A DNA stretch of 64,000 nucleotides from an uncultured Clostridia bacterium. GTDB taxonomy: Bacteria; Bacillota; Clostridia; Oscillospirales; Oscillospiraceae. A program made the position numbers and the translations under genes. The notes under the pieces are model-generated. The model searched no databases and was not told where the DNA came from. It worked only from the letters and a program-made list of their open reading frames with translations. Position 1 is the stretch's first letter, and the number at the start of each line of letters is the position of its first letter. This document shows positions 1-7,790 of the stretch, piece by piece. The stretch covers positions 16,505-80,504 of the forward strand of contig CAMGRL010000004.1 in assembly GCA_946061515.1 (NCBI GenBank), in the 5' to 3' direction.

Positions 1-336
1 GTGAGCCAGGCGGTCAAAATGGTGGGCATATCCAGAAGTACCTATTACAAATACAAGGATTTCATCCTGGAGCCCTCGGAGATGACGGTAGGGCACAAGG
101 CAGTGCTGTCCATGATGCTGACCCATGAACCGGGGATCCTCAGCACCGTGCTGAAGCAGCTGTCTGAGGCCGGCGGCAGCGTCCTGACCATCACCCAGAG
201 CCTGCCCATCCACGGCAGGGCCAGCGTTACGCTGAGCCTGGATGTAAGCTCCATGGGCATACGGCTGCCCGAGCTGCTGGAAAAACTGGAAAAGACCCCG
301 GGCGTGGAAAAGCCCAAACTGCTGGCTGTGGAATAG
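1..336 (+). CDS. ACT domain protein (PheB/UPF0735-like), 5' partial
   Basis: The reading frame is open at the window edge and ends at 336. Members of this family are about 145 residues, so roughly the first 35 residues lie outside; the GTG at base 1 is probably an internal Val. The visible start resembles the family's N-terminal helix (SQAVKMVGISRSTYYKYKD), followed by a small-ligand-binding ACT domain (about residues 30-108, HEPGILSTVLKQLSEAGGSV). ACT domains usually sense amino acids. The gene lies 14 bp upstream of thrC and thrB, so it is probably part of a threonine operon that may include homoserine dehydrogenase upstream. A regulatory role in aspartate-family synthesis is inferred from position only. 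Confidence 0.85.
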   Translation: MSQAVKMVGISRSTYYKYKDFILEPSEMTVGHKAVLSMMLTHEPGILSTVLKQLSEAGGSVLTITQSLPIHGRASVTLSLDVSSMGIRLPELLEKLEKTPGVEKPKLLAVE

Positions 337-350
337 AATAGAGGAGAAAA

Positions 351-1832
351 ATGATGAACTATCAGAGCACACGAGGAAAAATTGTTGTAAGCGACACCCG
401 GGCGGTCCTTCAGGGCATGGCCCCTGACGGCGGGCTGTTTATCGACCCGGAGCTTAAAAATATTGACTTTGACTGGGAAAAGTGCCTGACGCTGGACTCT
501 TTGGGCATGGCCCGGATGATCCTGTCGGCGCTGCTGCCCGGCTATAAAAATATGGACGAGCTTGTTCGGAAGGCCTATACGGGGAAATTCCAGACGGACG
601 ATTTAACTCCCCTGGTGCCAGTAGGGGAGGACTATGTGCTGGAGCTTTTCCGTGGCCCCACCTCCGCCTTTAAGGACGTGGCCCTGTCCATGCTGCCCCA
701 GCTGATGACCGCGGCCAGAGCGCAGGAGGGCATCAAGGACGAGACGGTGATCCTCACCGCCACCTCCGGCGATACAGGCAAGGCCGCGCTGGAGGGCTTC
801 CACGATGTTGAAGGCACCAGGATCATTGTGTTTTACCCTCACAACGGCGTTTCCGCCGTGCAGAAAGCCCAGATGGTGACCCAGACCGGGGCCAATGTGA
901 AGGTCTGCGCTGTCCGGGGAAATTTTGACGACTGCCAGCAGGGCGTGAAAAAAGCCTTCGGGGAGATCAACGCCAAGGGGTTGCTCTCCGGCAGTGGCAT
1001 GAGCCTGTCCTCTGCAAACTCCATCAATATCGGCCGGCTTGCGCCCCAGGTGGTGTATTATTTCATCGCCTATGCCAAGCTTCTGGGCCTTGGCAGAATC
1101 AAAAAAGGCGATTTGGTGGACTATGTGGTGCCCACCGGCAACTTTGGCGACATTCTGGCGGGCTATTTTGCCAAGCTCATGGGTCTGCCTGTGGGCCGCC
1201 TGGTCTGCGCCTCCAATGCCAATAAGGTGCTGACAGATTTCCTCAATACCGGCGTGTACGACCGGCGGCGGGATTTTGTCCGCACCAGCTCGCCCTCCAT
1301 GGATATTTTGGTGTCCTCCAATCTGGAACGGCTGCTGTATCTGGCGGCGGAGGGAGATACGGCGTATGTCTCCACCTGCATGGAGGCCCTGGCCAAAGAC
1401 GGGGTATATCAGGTCAGCGACAAGGTGCTTCAGAATATCCGCCGGGACTTCAGCGCGGGCTGCTGTGATGAAGCGGAGACGGAGAAAACCATAGGCCGCG
1501 TCTGGAGAGACTGCGCCTACCTCTGCGACCCCCACACCGCTGTGGCCTTTGCCGTGGCGGAGGAGTATAAAAAACAGCGGCAGGGCGGCGCGCCGGTGGT
1601 GGTGCTGTCCACGGCCTCGCCCTATAAATTCCCGGCGGCGGTGCTCAAAGCCATCGGCGGCGGCACAGAGGGGGACGAATTTGCACAGATGGAGACCCTG
1701 AGCCGAATCACCGGCACCCCCATTCCCCAAAACCTCTCCGGTCTGCGCAGCAGGGAAGTGCTGCATAAGGACCTGATCGACAAGGATGACATGCTCAGCT
1801 ACATCCTTGATACTCTCAACGTAAGGAAGTAA
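351..1832 (+). CDS. thrC: threonine synthase
   Basis: PLP-dependent enzyme converting O-phosphohomoserine to threonine, the last step of threonine synthesis. The 493-residue length fits the long threonine synthase class. The N-terminal threonine synthase domain has the hallmark MAPDGGLF near residue 23. The PLP lysine is in SAFKD (Lys108), and TSGDTGKAALEG is the phosphate-binding loop. The start is ATG 351 or the adjacent ATG 354 behind GAGGAG. It is followed 6 bp later by thrB, so the two are almost certainly cotranscribed. Confidence 0.96.
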   Translation: MMNYQSTRGKIVVSDTRAVLQGMAPDGGLFIDPELKNIDFDWEKCLTLDSLGMARMILSALLPGYKNMDELVRKAYTGKFQTDDLTPLVPVGEDYVLELFRGPTSAFKDVALSMLPQLMTAARAQEGIKDETVILTATSGDTGKAALEGFHDVEGTRIIVFYPHNGVSAVQKAQMVTQTGANVKVCAVRGNFDDCQQGVKKAFGEINAKGLLSGSGMSLSSANSINIGRLAPQVVYYFIAYAKLLGLGRIKKGDLVDYVVPTGNFGDILAGYFAKLMGLPVGRLVCASNANKVLTDFLNTGVYDRRRDFVRTSSPSMDILVSSNLERLLYLAAEGDTAYVSTCMEALAKDGVYQVSDKVLQNIRRDFSAGCCDEAETEKTIGRVWRDCAYLCDPHTAVAFAVAEEYKKQRQGGAPVVVLSTASPYKFPAAVLKAIGGGTEGDEFAQMETLSRITGTPIPQNLSGLRSREVLHKDLIDKDDMLSYILDTLNVRK

Positions 1833-1838
1833 AGAAAA

Positions 1839-2714
1839 ATGAAATTCAGAATACCGGCAAGCTCCGCCAATTTAGGGCCGGGCTTTGACTGCTTCGGCAT
1901 AGCCTGGCAGTGCTATAATGAGATCGAGTTTATCCCCCGGGAAGAAGGCCTTTTGATCTCCGGCTGTGAGGAAAAATACTGTAATGAAGACAATCTGGCC
2001 TATAAGGCATACCGCGCCGTCATGGCCTGGGCTGGACAGCCGGAATCCGGGCTGGAGATCCGCTTCGGCAGGACCGATATCCCTGTGTCAAGAGGAATGG
2101 GCTCCTCCGCCGCGCTGATCGTAGGCGGCGTGGTGGCGGCAAACGCGATCCACGGTCTGGAGCTCTCCGGCAGCGAGCTGCTGGCCATTGCCACCTCTGT
2201 GGAGGGGCACCCGGACAATATCGCCCCGGCGCTGTTCGGCGGCTTCACGGTCTCTGCCATGGACGGCATTGCCGCCGTCACTACCCATTTTCCCATCAGT
2301 GAAAAGCTATTTTTCACCCTGCTCATCCCCGACTTTGAGCTGTCCACTGAGCTGGCCCGGGGCGTACTGCCTGTAAACGTGTCAAGACAGGATGCCATCT
2401 TCAACATCTCCCGCTCCGCGCTGCTCATCAAGGCGCTGGAAAGGGGAGACAGGCAGCTTATGCGCATTGCCCTTGAGGATAAGCTGCACCAGCCCTACCG
2501 GACAAAATTGATAAACGGATACGACAGTGCGGAGGCCGCGGCGAAAAAGCTCGACGCCATGGGCATCTGCATCTCCGGCGCAGGCTCCACGCTGCTCTGC
2601 ATCGCCGACCGGCCGGAATTTTCCGCCGAAATGGAAAAAGAACTGAAGGAAAGCCTCCCCGGCTGGAAGGTCTTAGGGGTAAAGCCTGATCTGCAAGGCG
2701 TGAAGATGATATAG
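1839..2714 (+). CDS. thrB: homoserine kinase
   Basis: GHMP-family kinase that phosphorylates homoserine at the expense of ATP, giving the substrate of ThrC. The N-terminus FRIPASSANLGPGFDCFG is the typical first GHMP motif, and PVSRGMGSSAALIVGG (residues 82-97) is the glycine-rich ATP-binding loop. The C-terminal motif GICISGAGSTLLCI is also present. At 291 residues it is full length. It starts 6 bp after the thrC stop and is the last gene of the threonine operon; a new promoter follows for the next gene. Confidence 0.95.
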   Translation: MKFRIPASSANLGPGFDCFGIAWQCYNEIEFIPREEGLLISGCEEKYCNEDNLAYKAYRAVMAWAGQPESGLEIRFGRTDIPVSRGMGSSAALIVGGVVAANAIHGLELSGSELLAIATSVEGHPDNIAPALFGGFTVSAMDGIAAVTTHFPISEKLFFTLLIPDFELSTELARGVLPVNVSRQDAIFNISRSALLIKALERGDRQLMRIALEDKLHQPYRTKLINGYDSAEAAAKKLDAMGICISGAGSTLLCIADRPEFSAEMEKELKESLPGWKVLGVKPDLQGVKMI

Positions 2715-2751
2715 AATCTGATCCGAAAAAGCGGGAAATGCTGATATTTGC

Positions 2752-2780
2752 TTGAAAGTCGGGAAAGACTGTAATATAAT
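2752..2780 (+). promoter_or_regulatory. sigma-A type promoter for the small zinc-ribbon gene
   Basis: TTGAAA (2752-2757), a 17-bp spacer and a perfect TATAAT (2775-2780), about 40 bp before ATG 2823. Confidence 0.65.
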
Positions 2781-2822
2781 AGCAAAGTCTTTTCAGGTAA
2801 AACTTCATCAAGGAGAAATAAC

Positions 2823-3047
2823 ATGGATCTGGATAATCTCATCGAACTGGGCGACTGCCCCATCTGCCGCGGACCGGGAATCATGAGCCACGAGGGCGGC
2901 TGGAATGTGCAGGTGGAGTGCGCCGATTGCAGCGCACACACGGTATATGTGGAATACAACACCGAGGAGGAGAAGCGGGAAGCCGAACGGCAGGTGGCCC
3001 ATCTCTGGAACATCGGTAAAGTCATAAAGAGCGAAATTGGCGAATAA
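2823..3047 (+). CDS. small zinc-ribbon protein, Lar-like
   Basis: A 74-residue protein with two Cys pairs (CPIC at residues 13-16 and CADC near 38-41) separated by a short segment containing GGW, followed by an acidic helix ending in HLWN. This is the pattern of the Lar (restriction alleviation-like) zinc-ribbon family, C-P-x-C...C-x-x-C plus a helix with a conserved Trp. True Lar proteins modulate type I restriction; most chromosomal relatives have no known role, so I do not infer restriction alleviation. ATG 2823 follows AAGGAG and its own promoter; a hairpin follows the stop, so it is monocistronic. Confidence 0.75.
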   Translation: MDLDNLIELGDCPICRGPGIMSHEGGWNVQVECADCSAHTVYVEYNTEEEKREAERQVAHLWNIGKVIKSEIGE

Positions 3048-3065
3048 ACCGTCCTGAAAAAAGCA

Positions 3066-3099
3066 AAAGGGTATGCGTCTTTCCCGGCGCATACCCTTT
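3066..3099 (+). terminator. hairpin terminator after the zinc-ribbon gene
   Basis: A perfect 12-bp stem (3066-3077 with 3088-3099) with a 10-nt loop. The following T-run is weak. Confidence 0.6.
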
Positions 3100-3124
3100 C
3101 ATTCTGCCCGTTTTCGCTTTGCCG

Positions 3125-3175
3125 TTGACATTTTTTCTGTTTCAGGGTATAAACATATTGAAATAGTATGTTTAT
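3125..3175 (+). promoter_or_regulatory. promoter with overlapping perfect inverted repeat, upstream of MOSC gene
   Basis: TTGACA (3125-3130), 17-bp spacer, TATAAA (3148-3153). Overlapping the -10 and the expected start is a perfect 9-bp inverted repeat, ATAAACATA (3149-3157) and TATGTTTAT (3167-3175), with a 9-bp centre. The position fits a repressor operator; the regulator is unknown. Confidence 0.6.
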
Positions 3176-3216
3176 AACGCTGTCCGTAACTTTGCAGGAA
3201 GGGAGTGAAAGCAAGT

Positions 3217-3663
3217 ATGGAACAGCAGTCAGCCGTGATCAAAGCGGTGTGCATCAGCGAAAAAAAGGGAGAGCAAAAGCATCCCGTGGAGAAGATACAG
3301 CTGCGGCCCCATCTGGGGATCGTGGGAGACGCCCATGCCGGCGACTGGCACCGGCAGGTCAGCCTGCTCAGTCAGGAGAGTGTGGACCGGCTGCAGGAGA
3401 AGATCAGCATCCGGCTTTTTCCCGGCGCTTTCGCGGAAAATATTCTCTGTGAGGGGCTCTGCCTCTATGCCCTCCCCGTGGGGACCCGGCTGAAAATCGG
3501 CAGCGCCCTGTGCCAGGTCACGCAGATCGGAAAAGAATGTCACGCGGACTGCGCTATCCGGCGGCAGGCCGGGGACTGTGTTATGCCCCGGGAAGGGATT
3601 TTTGCCATAGTGCTGGAGGAGGGGACTGCCCGCCCCGGCGATCTGGTTTCCGTCATTTCCTGA
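3217..3663 (+). CDS. MOSC domain protein
   Basis: Stand-alone MOSC domain of 148 residues. MOSC domains are beta-rich modules found in molybdenum cofactor sulfurases and in YiiM-type proteins; they bind or handle Moco and sulfur. The signature GIVGDAHAGDWHRQVSLLS lies near residues 34-52, and the conserved cysteine is in GKECHADC (Cys108 and Cys112), with another at 121. ATG 3217 was chosen over the in-frame GTG 3205 because the GGAAGGGAG ribosome-binding site lies just upstream of both and is spaced better for ATG. It opens the molybdenum island, ahead of modABC and a molybdopterin-binding protein, which supports a cofactor role. Confidence 0.85.
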   Translation: MEQQSAVIKAVCISEKKGEQKHPVEKIQLRPHLGIVGDAHAGDWHRQVSLLSQESVDRLQEKISIRLFPGAFAENILCEGLCLYALPVGTRLKIGSALCQVTQIGKECHADCAIRRQAGDCVMPREGIFAIVLEEGTARPGDLVSVIS

Positions 3664-3707
3664 GCGGCAGAGCCTGCATGCAAGATGTCGAACTTTGTCG
3701 ACGCCAT

Positions 3708-3734
3708 GAGCCCAGTTGTCTGGGCTCTGTTTTT
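3708..3734 (+). terminator. rho-independent terminator after MOSC gene
   Basis: 8-bp stem GAGCCCAG/CTGGGCTC (3708-3715 with 3720-3727), TTGT loop, then T5 at 3730-3734. Confidence 0.75.
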
Positions 3735-3768
3735 ATGTCTGGGGCCGGATTTTGGGTGAAAAAGAGTT

Positions 3769-4542
3769 CTATTTCGGACACTGTCTTCCGGTGTGGTCAA
3801 TGGTGTATTCACCGGTGAGCAGCAGCTGGGAGATGGGGACAATGGTGTAGCCGTCGGCCAGAAGGGATTCGATGATCCCGGGCAGCGCCTCCGGCGTATT
3901 TTCCGCCGCGTTGTGAAACAGGACGATGCTGCCGGGCTGCACATTTTTCAGCACCCGGCTCTGGATGTCCTTGGCGGACAGGCCCTTCCAGTCCAGACTG
4001 TCCACATCCCACTGTATGGCGGTGGTGCCGGTACTGCTGACGGCCTTGATCACATGGTCGTCATACTCCCCGTAAGGGCAGCGAAATAGGGTGGGTGTCA
4101 CCCCGGTGACAGCGGCGATTTTCTGGTTGCAGGCGGTCACATCGGCCACGATCTCATCCTCGCTGAGCTTGGAGAAATGAGCGTGATTGGACGAGTGATT
4201 CATCACCTCGTTGCCCGCGTCCGCAAGGGCTTTTACGGATTCGGGGTATTTATCCACCCAGTCGCCCACCACGAAAAATGTGGCGTGGATGCCGTACTTG
4301 TTCAGAATGTCGATCAGCTGCTGTGTGTCCTCGTTTCCCCAGGCGGCGTCGAAGGAGAGGGAGACCACTTTATCCTCCCGCTGCACGCAGTAGATGGGCA
4401 GCTGCCGCTGGGTGGCCGAAGCGCCCACAATGGCCGGGTTGTTCACTGTCCAGAAAATCAGTACCACTGCCAGTACAAGCCCCAGGCCGGAGAGGACTTT
4501 TTTGTATTTCGTCAGGAATTTTCTCAGGTCGATCAAGCACAT
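3769..4542 (-). CDS. polysaccharide deacetylase, PdaB-like
   Basis: NodB-type deacetylase of about 257 residues, close in layout to the sporulation protein PdaB. One N-terminal membrane anchor (about residues 17-38) places the domain outside the cell. Catalytic motifs seen: SFDAAWG (motif 1, with the second Asp replaced by Ala, a PdaB-like feature), HSSNHAHF (metal His pair), RCPYGEYD and LFHNA (catalytic His). Likely removes N-acetyl groups from spore-related peptidoglycan or a similar polymer. The start is ambiguous: GTG 4545, ATG 4542, or TTG 4536, which has the best spacing from AAAAGGAG. It is divergent from the cysteine desulfidase gene and interrupts the molybdenum genes. Confidence 0.88.
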   Translation of the reverse strand: MCLIDLRKFLTKYKKVLSGLGLVLAVVLIFWTVNNPAIVGASATQRQLPIYCVQREDKVVSLSFDAAWGNEDTQQLIDILNKYGIHATFFVVGDWVDKYPESVKALADAGNEVMNHSSNHAHFSKLSEDEIVADVTACNQKIAAVTGVTPTLFRCPYGEYDDHVIKAVSSTGTTAIQWDVDSLDWKGLSAKDIQSRVLKNVQPGSIVLFHNAAENTPEALPGIIESLLADGYTIVPISQLLLTGEYTIDHTGRQCPK

Positions 4543-4629
4543 CACTCCTTTTGGTACATCCTATGACAAGCAGGCCGCCGATATTATTCCGGTTTGGGTT
4601 GACAAAGTTTAGATAATTCGGATTTGCGG

Positions 4630-4659
4630 TTGTGAAGCGGCGGCAAGTCATGTTACAAT
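4630..4659 (+). promoter_or_regulatory. possible promoter for cysteine desulfidase gene
   Basis: TTGTGA (4630-4635), 18-bp spacer, TACAAT (4654-4659), ending 41 bp before ATG 4701. The match is moderate. Confidence 0.4.
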
Positions 4660-4700
4660 ATCAACATATGTTAACGGAAAATTCGGAAAAGGAGGCGCAC

Positions 4701-5972
4701 ATGGAAAGAAACAGCGAAAAATACAGTACCTATCTCCAGATCCTCCGCAAGGAGCTGATCCCGGCTATGGGCTGTACGGAGCCCATTGCGGTGGCTTACT
4801 GCGCGGCCATTGCCGGAAAGACCCTGGGCTGTCTGCCGGAGCGGGTGGAGATCGAGGCCAGCGGCAACATCATCAAGAACGTAAAAAGCGTGATCGTGCC
4901 CAATACGGACGGCCGCAGGGGCGTTGAGGCCGCTGCCGCCGTGGGTATCATCGCCGGGGACGACAGCGCGGGACTGGAGGTCATCTCCCATGTGTCCGAG
5001 GAGGACAAGCGCAGGCTGGGGGAGTATCTGGAAACAACGCCCATCAAGGTCAGTCCCGCTAAGTCGGAGCTGGTGCTGGATGTGACGGTCAGCGTATTTT
5101 CAGGCGAAAGCAGCGCAAAGGTGCGTATCATCAACCACCACACAGGGCTGGCGCTGGTGGAAAAAGACGGCCAGGTGCTTTTTGAAGACGAGCCAGTGAA
5201 CCCGGCGGCGGAGAGCGGGCTGGACTATGGGCTGCTCTCGGTGGAAGATATCTATGATTTTGCCCAATCCCTTGACGTGGAGGACGTGCGGGAGCTGTTC
5301 GACAGGCAGATCGAATATAACTGCGCCATCGCCGGGGAGGGGCTGAACGGGGATTACGGAGCCAACATCGGAAAGGTCCTTTTAAACCAGGGAGACGATG
5401 TGCACACCCTGGCCCGGGCCAAGGCTGCCGCGGCCTCTGACGCCAGAATGGGCGGCTGCGAACTGCCGGTCATCATTAATTCCGGCAGCGGAAACCAGGG
5501 CATCACCGTCTGCGTACCGGTGGTGGAATACGCCCTGGAGCTGGGCAGCAGCAGGGAAAAGCTGTACCGGGCTCTGGCCATCTCCAATTTGACGGCCATC
5601 CACCTGAAGGAGGGGATCGGCCGCCTCTCCGCCTACTGCGGCGCGGTCAGCGCCGGGGCCAGCGCGGGCGCTGCCGTATCGTATTTGCGGGGCGGAGACC
5701 TGGACAGCATCTCCCACGCCCTGGTAAACGCCCTGGCCATCTCTTCGGGCATGGTCTGCGACGGGGCAAAGCCCAGCTGTGCGGCCAAGATCGCCGTGGC
5801 GGTGGATTCGGGACTGCTGGCCATGGAGATGTATGACGCGGGACAGCAGTTTTACGGCGGGGACGGCATCATCCTGAAGGGCGTGGAAAACACCATCAGG
5901 AACGTGGGTGTTCTGGGCCGGCACGGCATGAAGGAGACGGACAGGACCATCATTGAGCTGATGACAAAATAA
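4701..5972 (+). CDS. cyuA: L-cysteine desulfidase family protein (UPF0597/CyuA)
   Basis: 423-residue member of the serine dehydratase alpha-like/UPF0597 family. Characterised members (CdsB of Methanocaldococcus, CyuA of enterics) are 4Fe-4S enzymes that split L-cysteine into pyruvate, ammonia and sulfide. The cluster-ligand motif MGCTEPIAVAY has its Cys at residue 25, and further conserved cysteines lie in VCDGAKPSC near residue 350. ATG 4701 follows a strong GGAGG; longer in-frame starts lack one. It sits between the MOSC gene and modABC. Sulfide supply for Fe-S or sulfido-Mo centres is a possible but unproven link. A strong terminator follows. Confidence 0.87.
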   Translation: MERNSEKYSTYLQILRKELIPAMGCTEPIAVAYCAAIAGKTLGCLPERVEIEASGNIIKNVKSVIVPNTDGRRGVEAAAAVGIIAGDDSAGLEVISHVSEEDKRRLGEYLETTPIKVSPAKSELVLDVTVSVFSGESSAKVRIINHHTGLALVEKDGQVLFEDEPVNPAAESGLDYGLLSVEDIYDFAQSLDVEDVRELFDRQIEYNCAIAGEGLNGDYGANIGKVLLNQGDDVHTLARAKAAAASDARMGGCELPVIINSGSGNQGITVCVPVVEYALELGSSREKLYRALAISNLTAIHLKEGIGRLSAYCGAVSAGASAGAAVSYLRGGDLDSISHALVNALAISSGMVCDGAKPSCAAKIAVAVDSGLLAMEMYDAGQQFYGGDGIILKGVENTIRNVGVLGRHGMKETDRTIIELMTK

Positions 5973-5991
5973 AGTGGATAAGCGCACAGAC

Positions 5992-6036
5992 ACAGCTGTC
6001 AGAGCAAGAAAGCACTGCTCTGACAGCTGTTTTTCT
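5992..6036 (+). terminator. rho-independent terminator
   Basis: Perfect 15-bp stem (5992-6006 with 6016-6030) followed by TTTTCTTGTT. Confidence 0.85.
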
Positions 6037-6065
6037 TGTTAAATAAAAAAACTAAACTAAATTAC

Positions 6066-6109
6066 TTGCAAAAAATGAAGTACCGAATTATAATAGAATA
6101 CAAGTTGTA
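6066..6109 (+). promoter_or_regulatory. modABC promoter with small palindrome
   Basis: TTGCAA (6066-6071), 17-bp spacer, TATAAT (6089-6094). Just downstream is a short palindrome, TACAAGTTGTA (6099-6109), a possible operator at the transcription start. I see no Moco riboswitch in the 50-nt leader. Confidence 0.6.
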
Positions 6110-6147
6110 AACAAAAAATATTCGCTTAATCGTAAGGAGGAAATGAA

Positions 6148-7041
6148 ATGAAAGGAAAATTTCTTGCGCTCATACTCTGTATGCTGATGCTGCTGGCCGT
6201 TCTGACCGGCTGCGGCGCCAAGGACGAGCCTGTGAGCACTCCCCCTGCCGAGAGTGAAGAAGTAGCCGCTCCTGAAAGCGAAGCGCCCGCCCTTAAGGCT
6301 GAACCGGTGGAGCTGATCGTATTCGCGGCCGCTTCCATGACGGAGACCCTGACCGAACTGGGCGATGCCTACATGGCAGATCACCCTGAAGTCACCATTG
6401 TGTTCAACTTTGACTCTTCCGGCACCCTGAAGACCCAGATCCAGGAAGGCGCTGACTGCGATATCTTCATCTCCGCAGGTCAGAAGCAGATGAACCAGCT
6501 GGACATCACGGCCGATTCTTCCGTGAACACCGAAGGTCTGGACTTCGTTCTGGAAGGCAGCCGCTTTGACATTCTGGAGAACAAGGTCGCTCTGGCTGTT
6601 CCCGATGGCAACCCTGCCGGCATCAATTCCTATGACGACCTGAAGGCCGGACTGGAAGCTGGCAGCATCATGCTGGCCATGGGAAACGCCGACGTTCCTG
6701 TGGGCCAGTACACCCAGAAGATCCTGGCTTTCTTTGGCCTGGATGAGGAGCAGCTTGCCCAGGCAGGCTCCATCACCTACGGCTCCAACGTGAAGGAAGT
6801 AACCACCCAGGTATCTGAGGCTACTGTGGACTGCGGCATCATCTACGCCACCGACGCGGCCTCCGCCGGCCTGACGGTTGTGGACACCGCCACCGCTGAG
6901 ATGTGCGGACAGGTCATCTATCCCGCCGCCGTACTGAATGTTTCCAAGAACCCCGACGCAGCCCAGGTCTTCCTTGACTTCCTCAAGAGCGATGCTGCTG
7001 ATGCTGTGTTTGAAGCAGTTGGATTTACTCCCGTTGCCTAA
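6148..7041 (+). CDS. modA: molybdate ABC transporter substrate-binding lipoprotein
   Basis: 297-residue periplasmic-binding-type lipoprotein. The signal peptide has lipobox LLAVLTGC (lipid-modified Cys22), then an acidic Ser/Glu/Pro linker to about residue 50. The ModA fold begins at ELIVFAAASMTETLTELG, and the conserved oxyanion-binding residues are in AAASM and FNFDSSGTLKTQIQEGADCDIFISAG. It captures molybdate (or tungstate) outside the membrane for ModB/ModC. It has its own promoter; a hairpin separates it from modB. Codon use is more biased than in the neighbours, consistent with high expression. Confidence 0.95.
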   Translation: MKGKFLALILCMLMLLAVLTGCGAKDEPVSTPPAESEEVAAPESEAPALKAEPVELIVFAAASMTETLTELGDAYMADHPEVTIVFNFDSSGTLKTQIQEGADCDIFISAGQKQMNQLDITADSSVNTEGLDFVLEGSRFDILENKVALAVPDGNPAGINSYDDLKAGLEAGSIMLAMGNADVPVGQYTQKILAFFGLDEEQLAQAGSITYGSNVKEVTTQVSEATVDCGIIYATDAASAGLTVVDTATAEMCGQVIYPAAVLNVSKNPDAAQVFLDFLKSDAADAVFEAVGFTPVA

Positions 7042-7054
7042 GGAAAAATAATCG

Positions 7055-7083
7055 AACAGGCGGGCTTTCGCCCGCCTGTTTTA
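7055..7083 (+). terminator. intra-operon hairpin between modA and modB
   Basis: Perfect 11-bp GC-rich stem (7055-7065 with 7070-7080), TTTC loop, then a short T-run. It probably terminates a fraction of transcripts, so that binding protein exceeds permease and ATPase. Confidence 0.75.
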
Positions 7084-7102
7084 TAAAAGGATGAGATGAT
7101 TT

Positions 7103-7789
7103 ATGGATTGGTTTCCGCTGCTAAACTCCCTGCGGATCGCAGGCATCAGCACGGTCATTATCTTTTTTCTGGGCATATTTGCCGCCTACTATATTGCCAA
7201 GGCCCCAAGGATGATCAAGGGCTTACTTGATGTTATTCTCACGCTGCCGCTGGTGCTGCCGCCCACTGTGGTGGGCTACCTGCTGCTGCGGGTGCTGGGA
7301 CCAAAGCGCATTATCGGCGCCTGGTTTCTCTCCGCTTTCGGCATCAAGCTCACCATGACCTGGTGGTCTGCCATCTTTGCCACCACCGTGGTGATCTTCC
7401 CCCTGATGTACAGGACGGCCCGGGGCGCTTTTGAATCCTTTGACGAGACCCTGGCCTGGTCGGCAAAGTCCATCGGACTTTCCAATACTTATATTTTCTG
7501 GCGCATCAGAATGCCCTACTGCCGTCAGGGGATCCTGGCGGGTACGGTCCTCGCCTTCGCAAGAGCCCTGGGCGAGTATGGCGCCACCAGCATGATCGCC
7601 GGCTATACGCCCGGAAAGACCGCCACCATATCCACCACCGTGTACCAGCTCTGGCGGACCAATGACGACGCGCTGGCCTTCAAATGGGTGATGGTGAACC
7701 TGGCCATCTCCTTTGTGGTGCTGCTGGCGGTAAATATGCTGGAGAAAAAGTCGGGAAGAGGCTTGCGAAAAGGGAAAGCCGGGGTGTAA
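7103..7789 (+). CDS. modB: molybdate ABC transporter permease
   Basis: 228-residue integral membrane subunit with about five or six helices. The EAA cytoplasmic loop that docks to ModC is visible as ARALGEYGATSMIAGYTP near residues 152-170, with the ModB-typical GEYGA. It forms the channel for molybdate delivered by ModA. ATG 7103 follows AAGGATGAG. It ends one base before modC starts. Confidence 0.95.
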   Translation: MDWFPLLNSLRIAGISTVIIFFLGIFAAYYIAKAPRMIKGLLDVILTLPLVLPPTVVGYLLLRVLGPKRIIGAWFLSAFGIKLTMTWWSAIFATTVVIFPLMYRTARGAFESFDETLAWSAKSIGLSNTYIFWRIRMPYCRQGILAGTVLAFARALGEYGATSMIAGYTPGKTATISTTVYQLWRTNDDALAFKWVMVNLAISFVVLLAVNMLEKKSGRGLRKGKAGV

Positions 7790-7790
7790 T

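Noticed and set aside
6095-6147. Molybdenum cofactor riboswitch before modA
   Set aside because: The leader is only about 50 nt, too short for the known structure.
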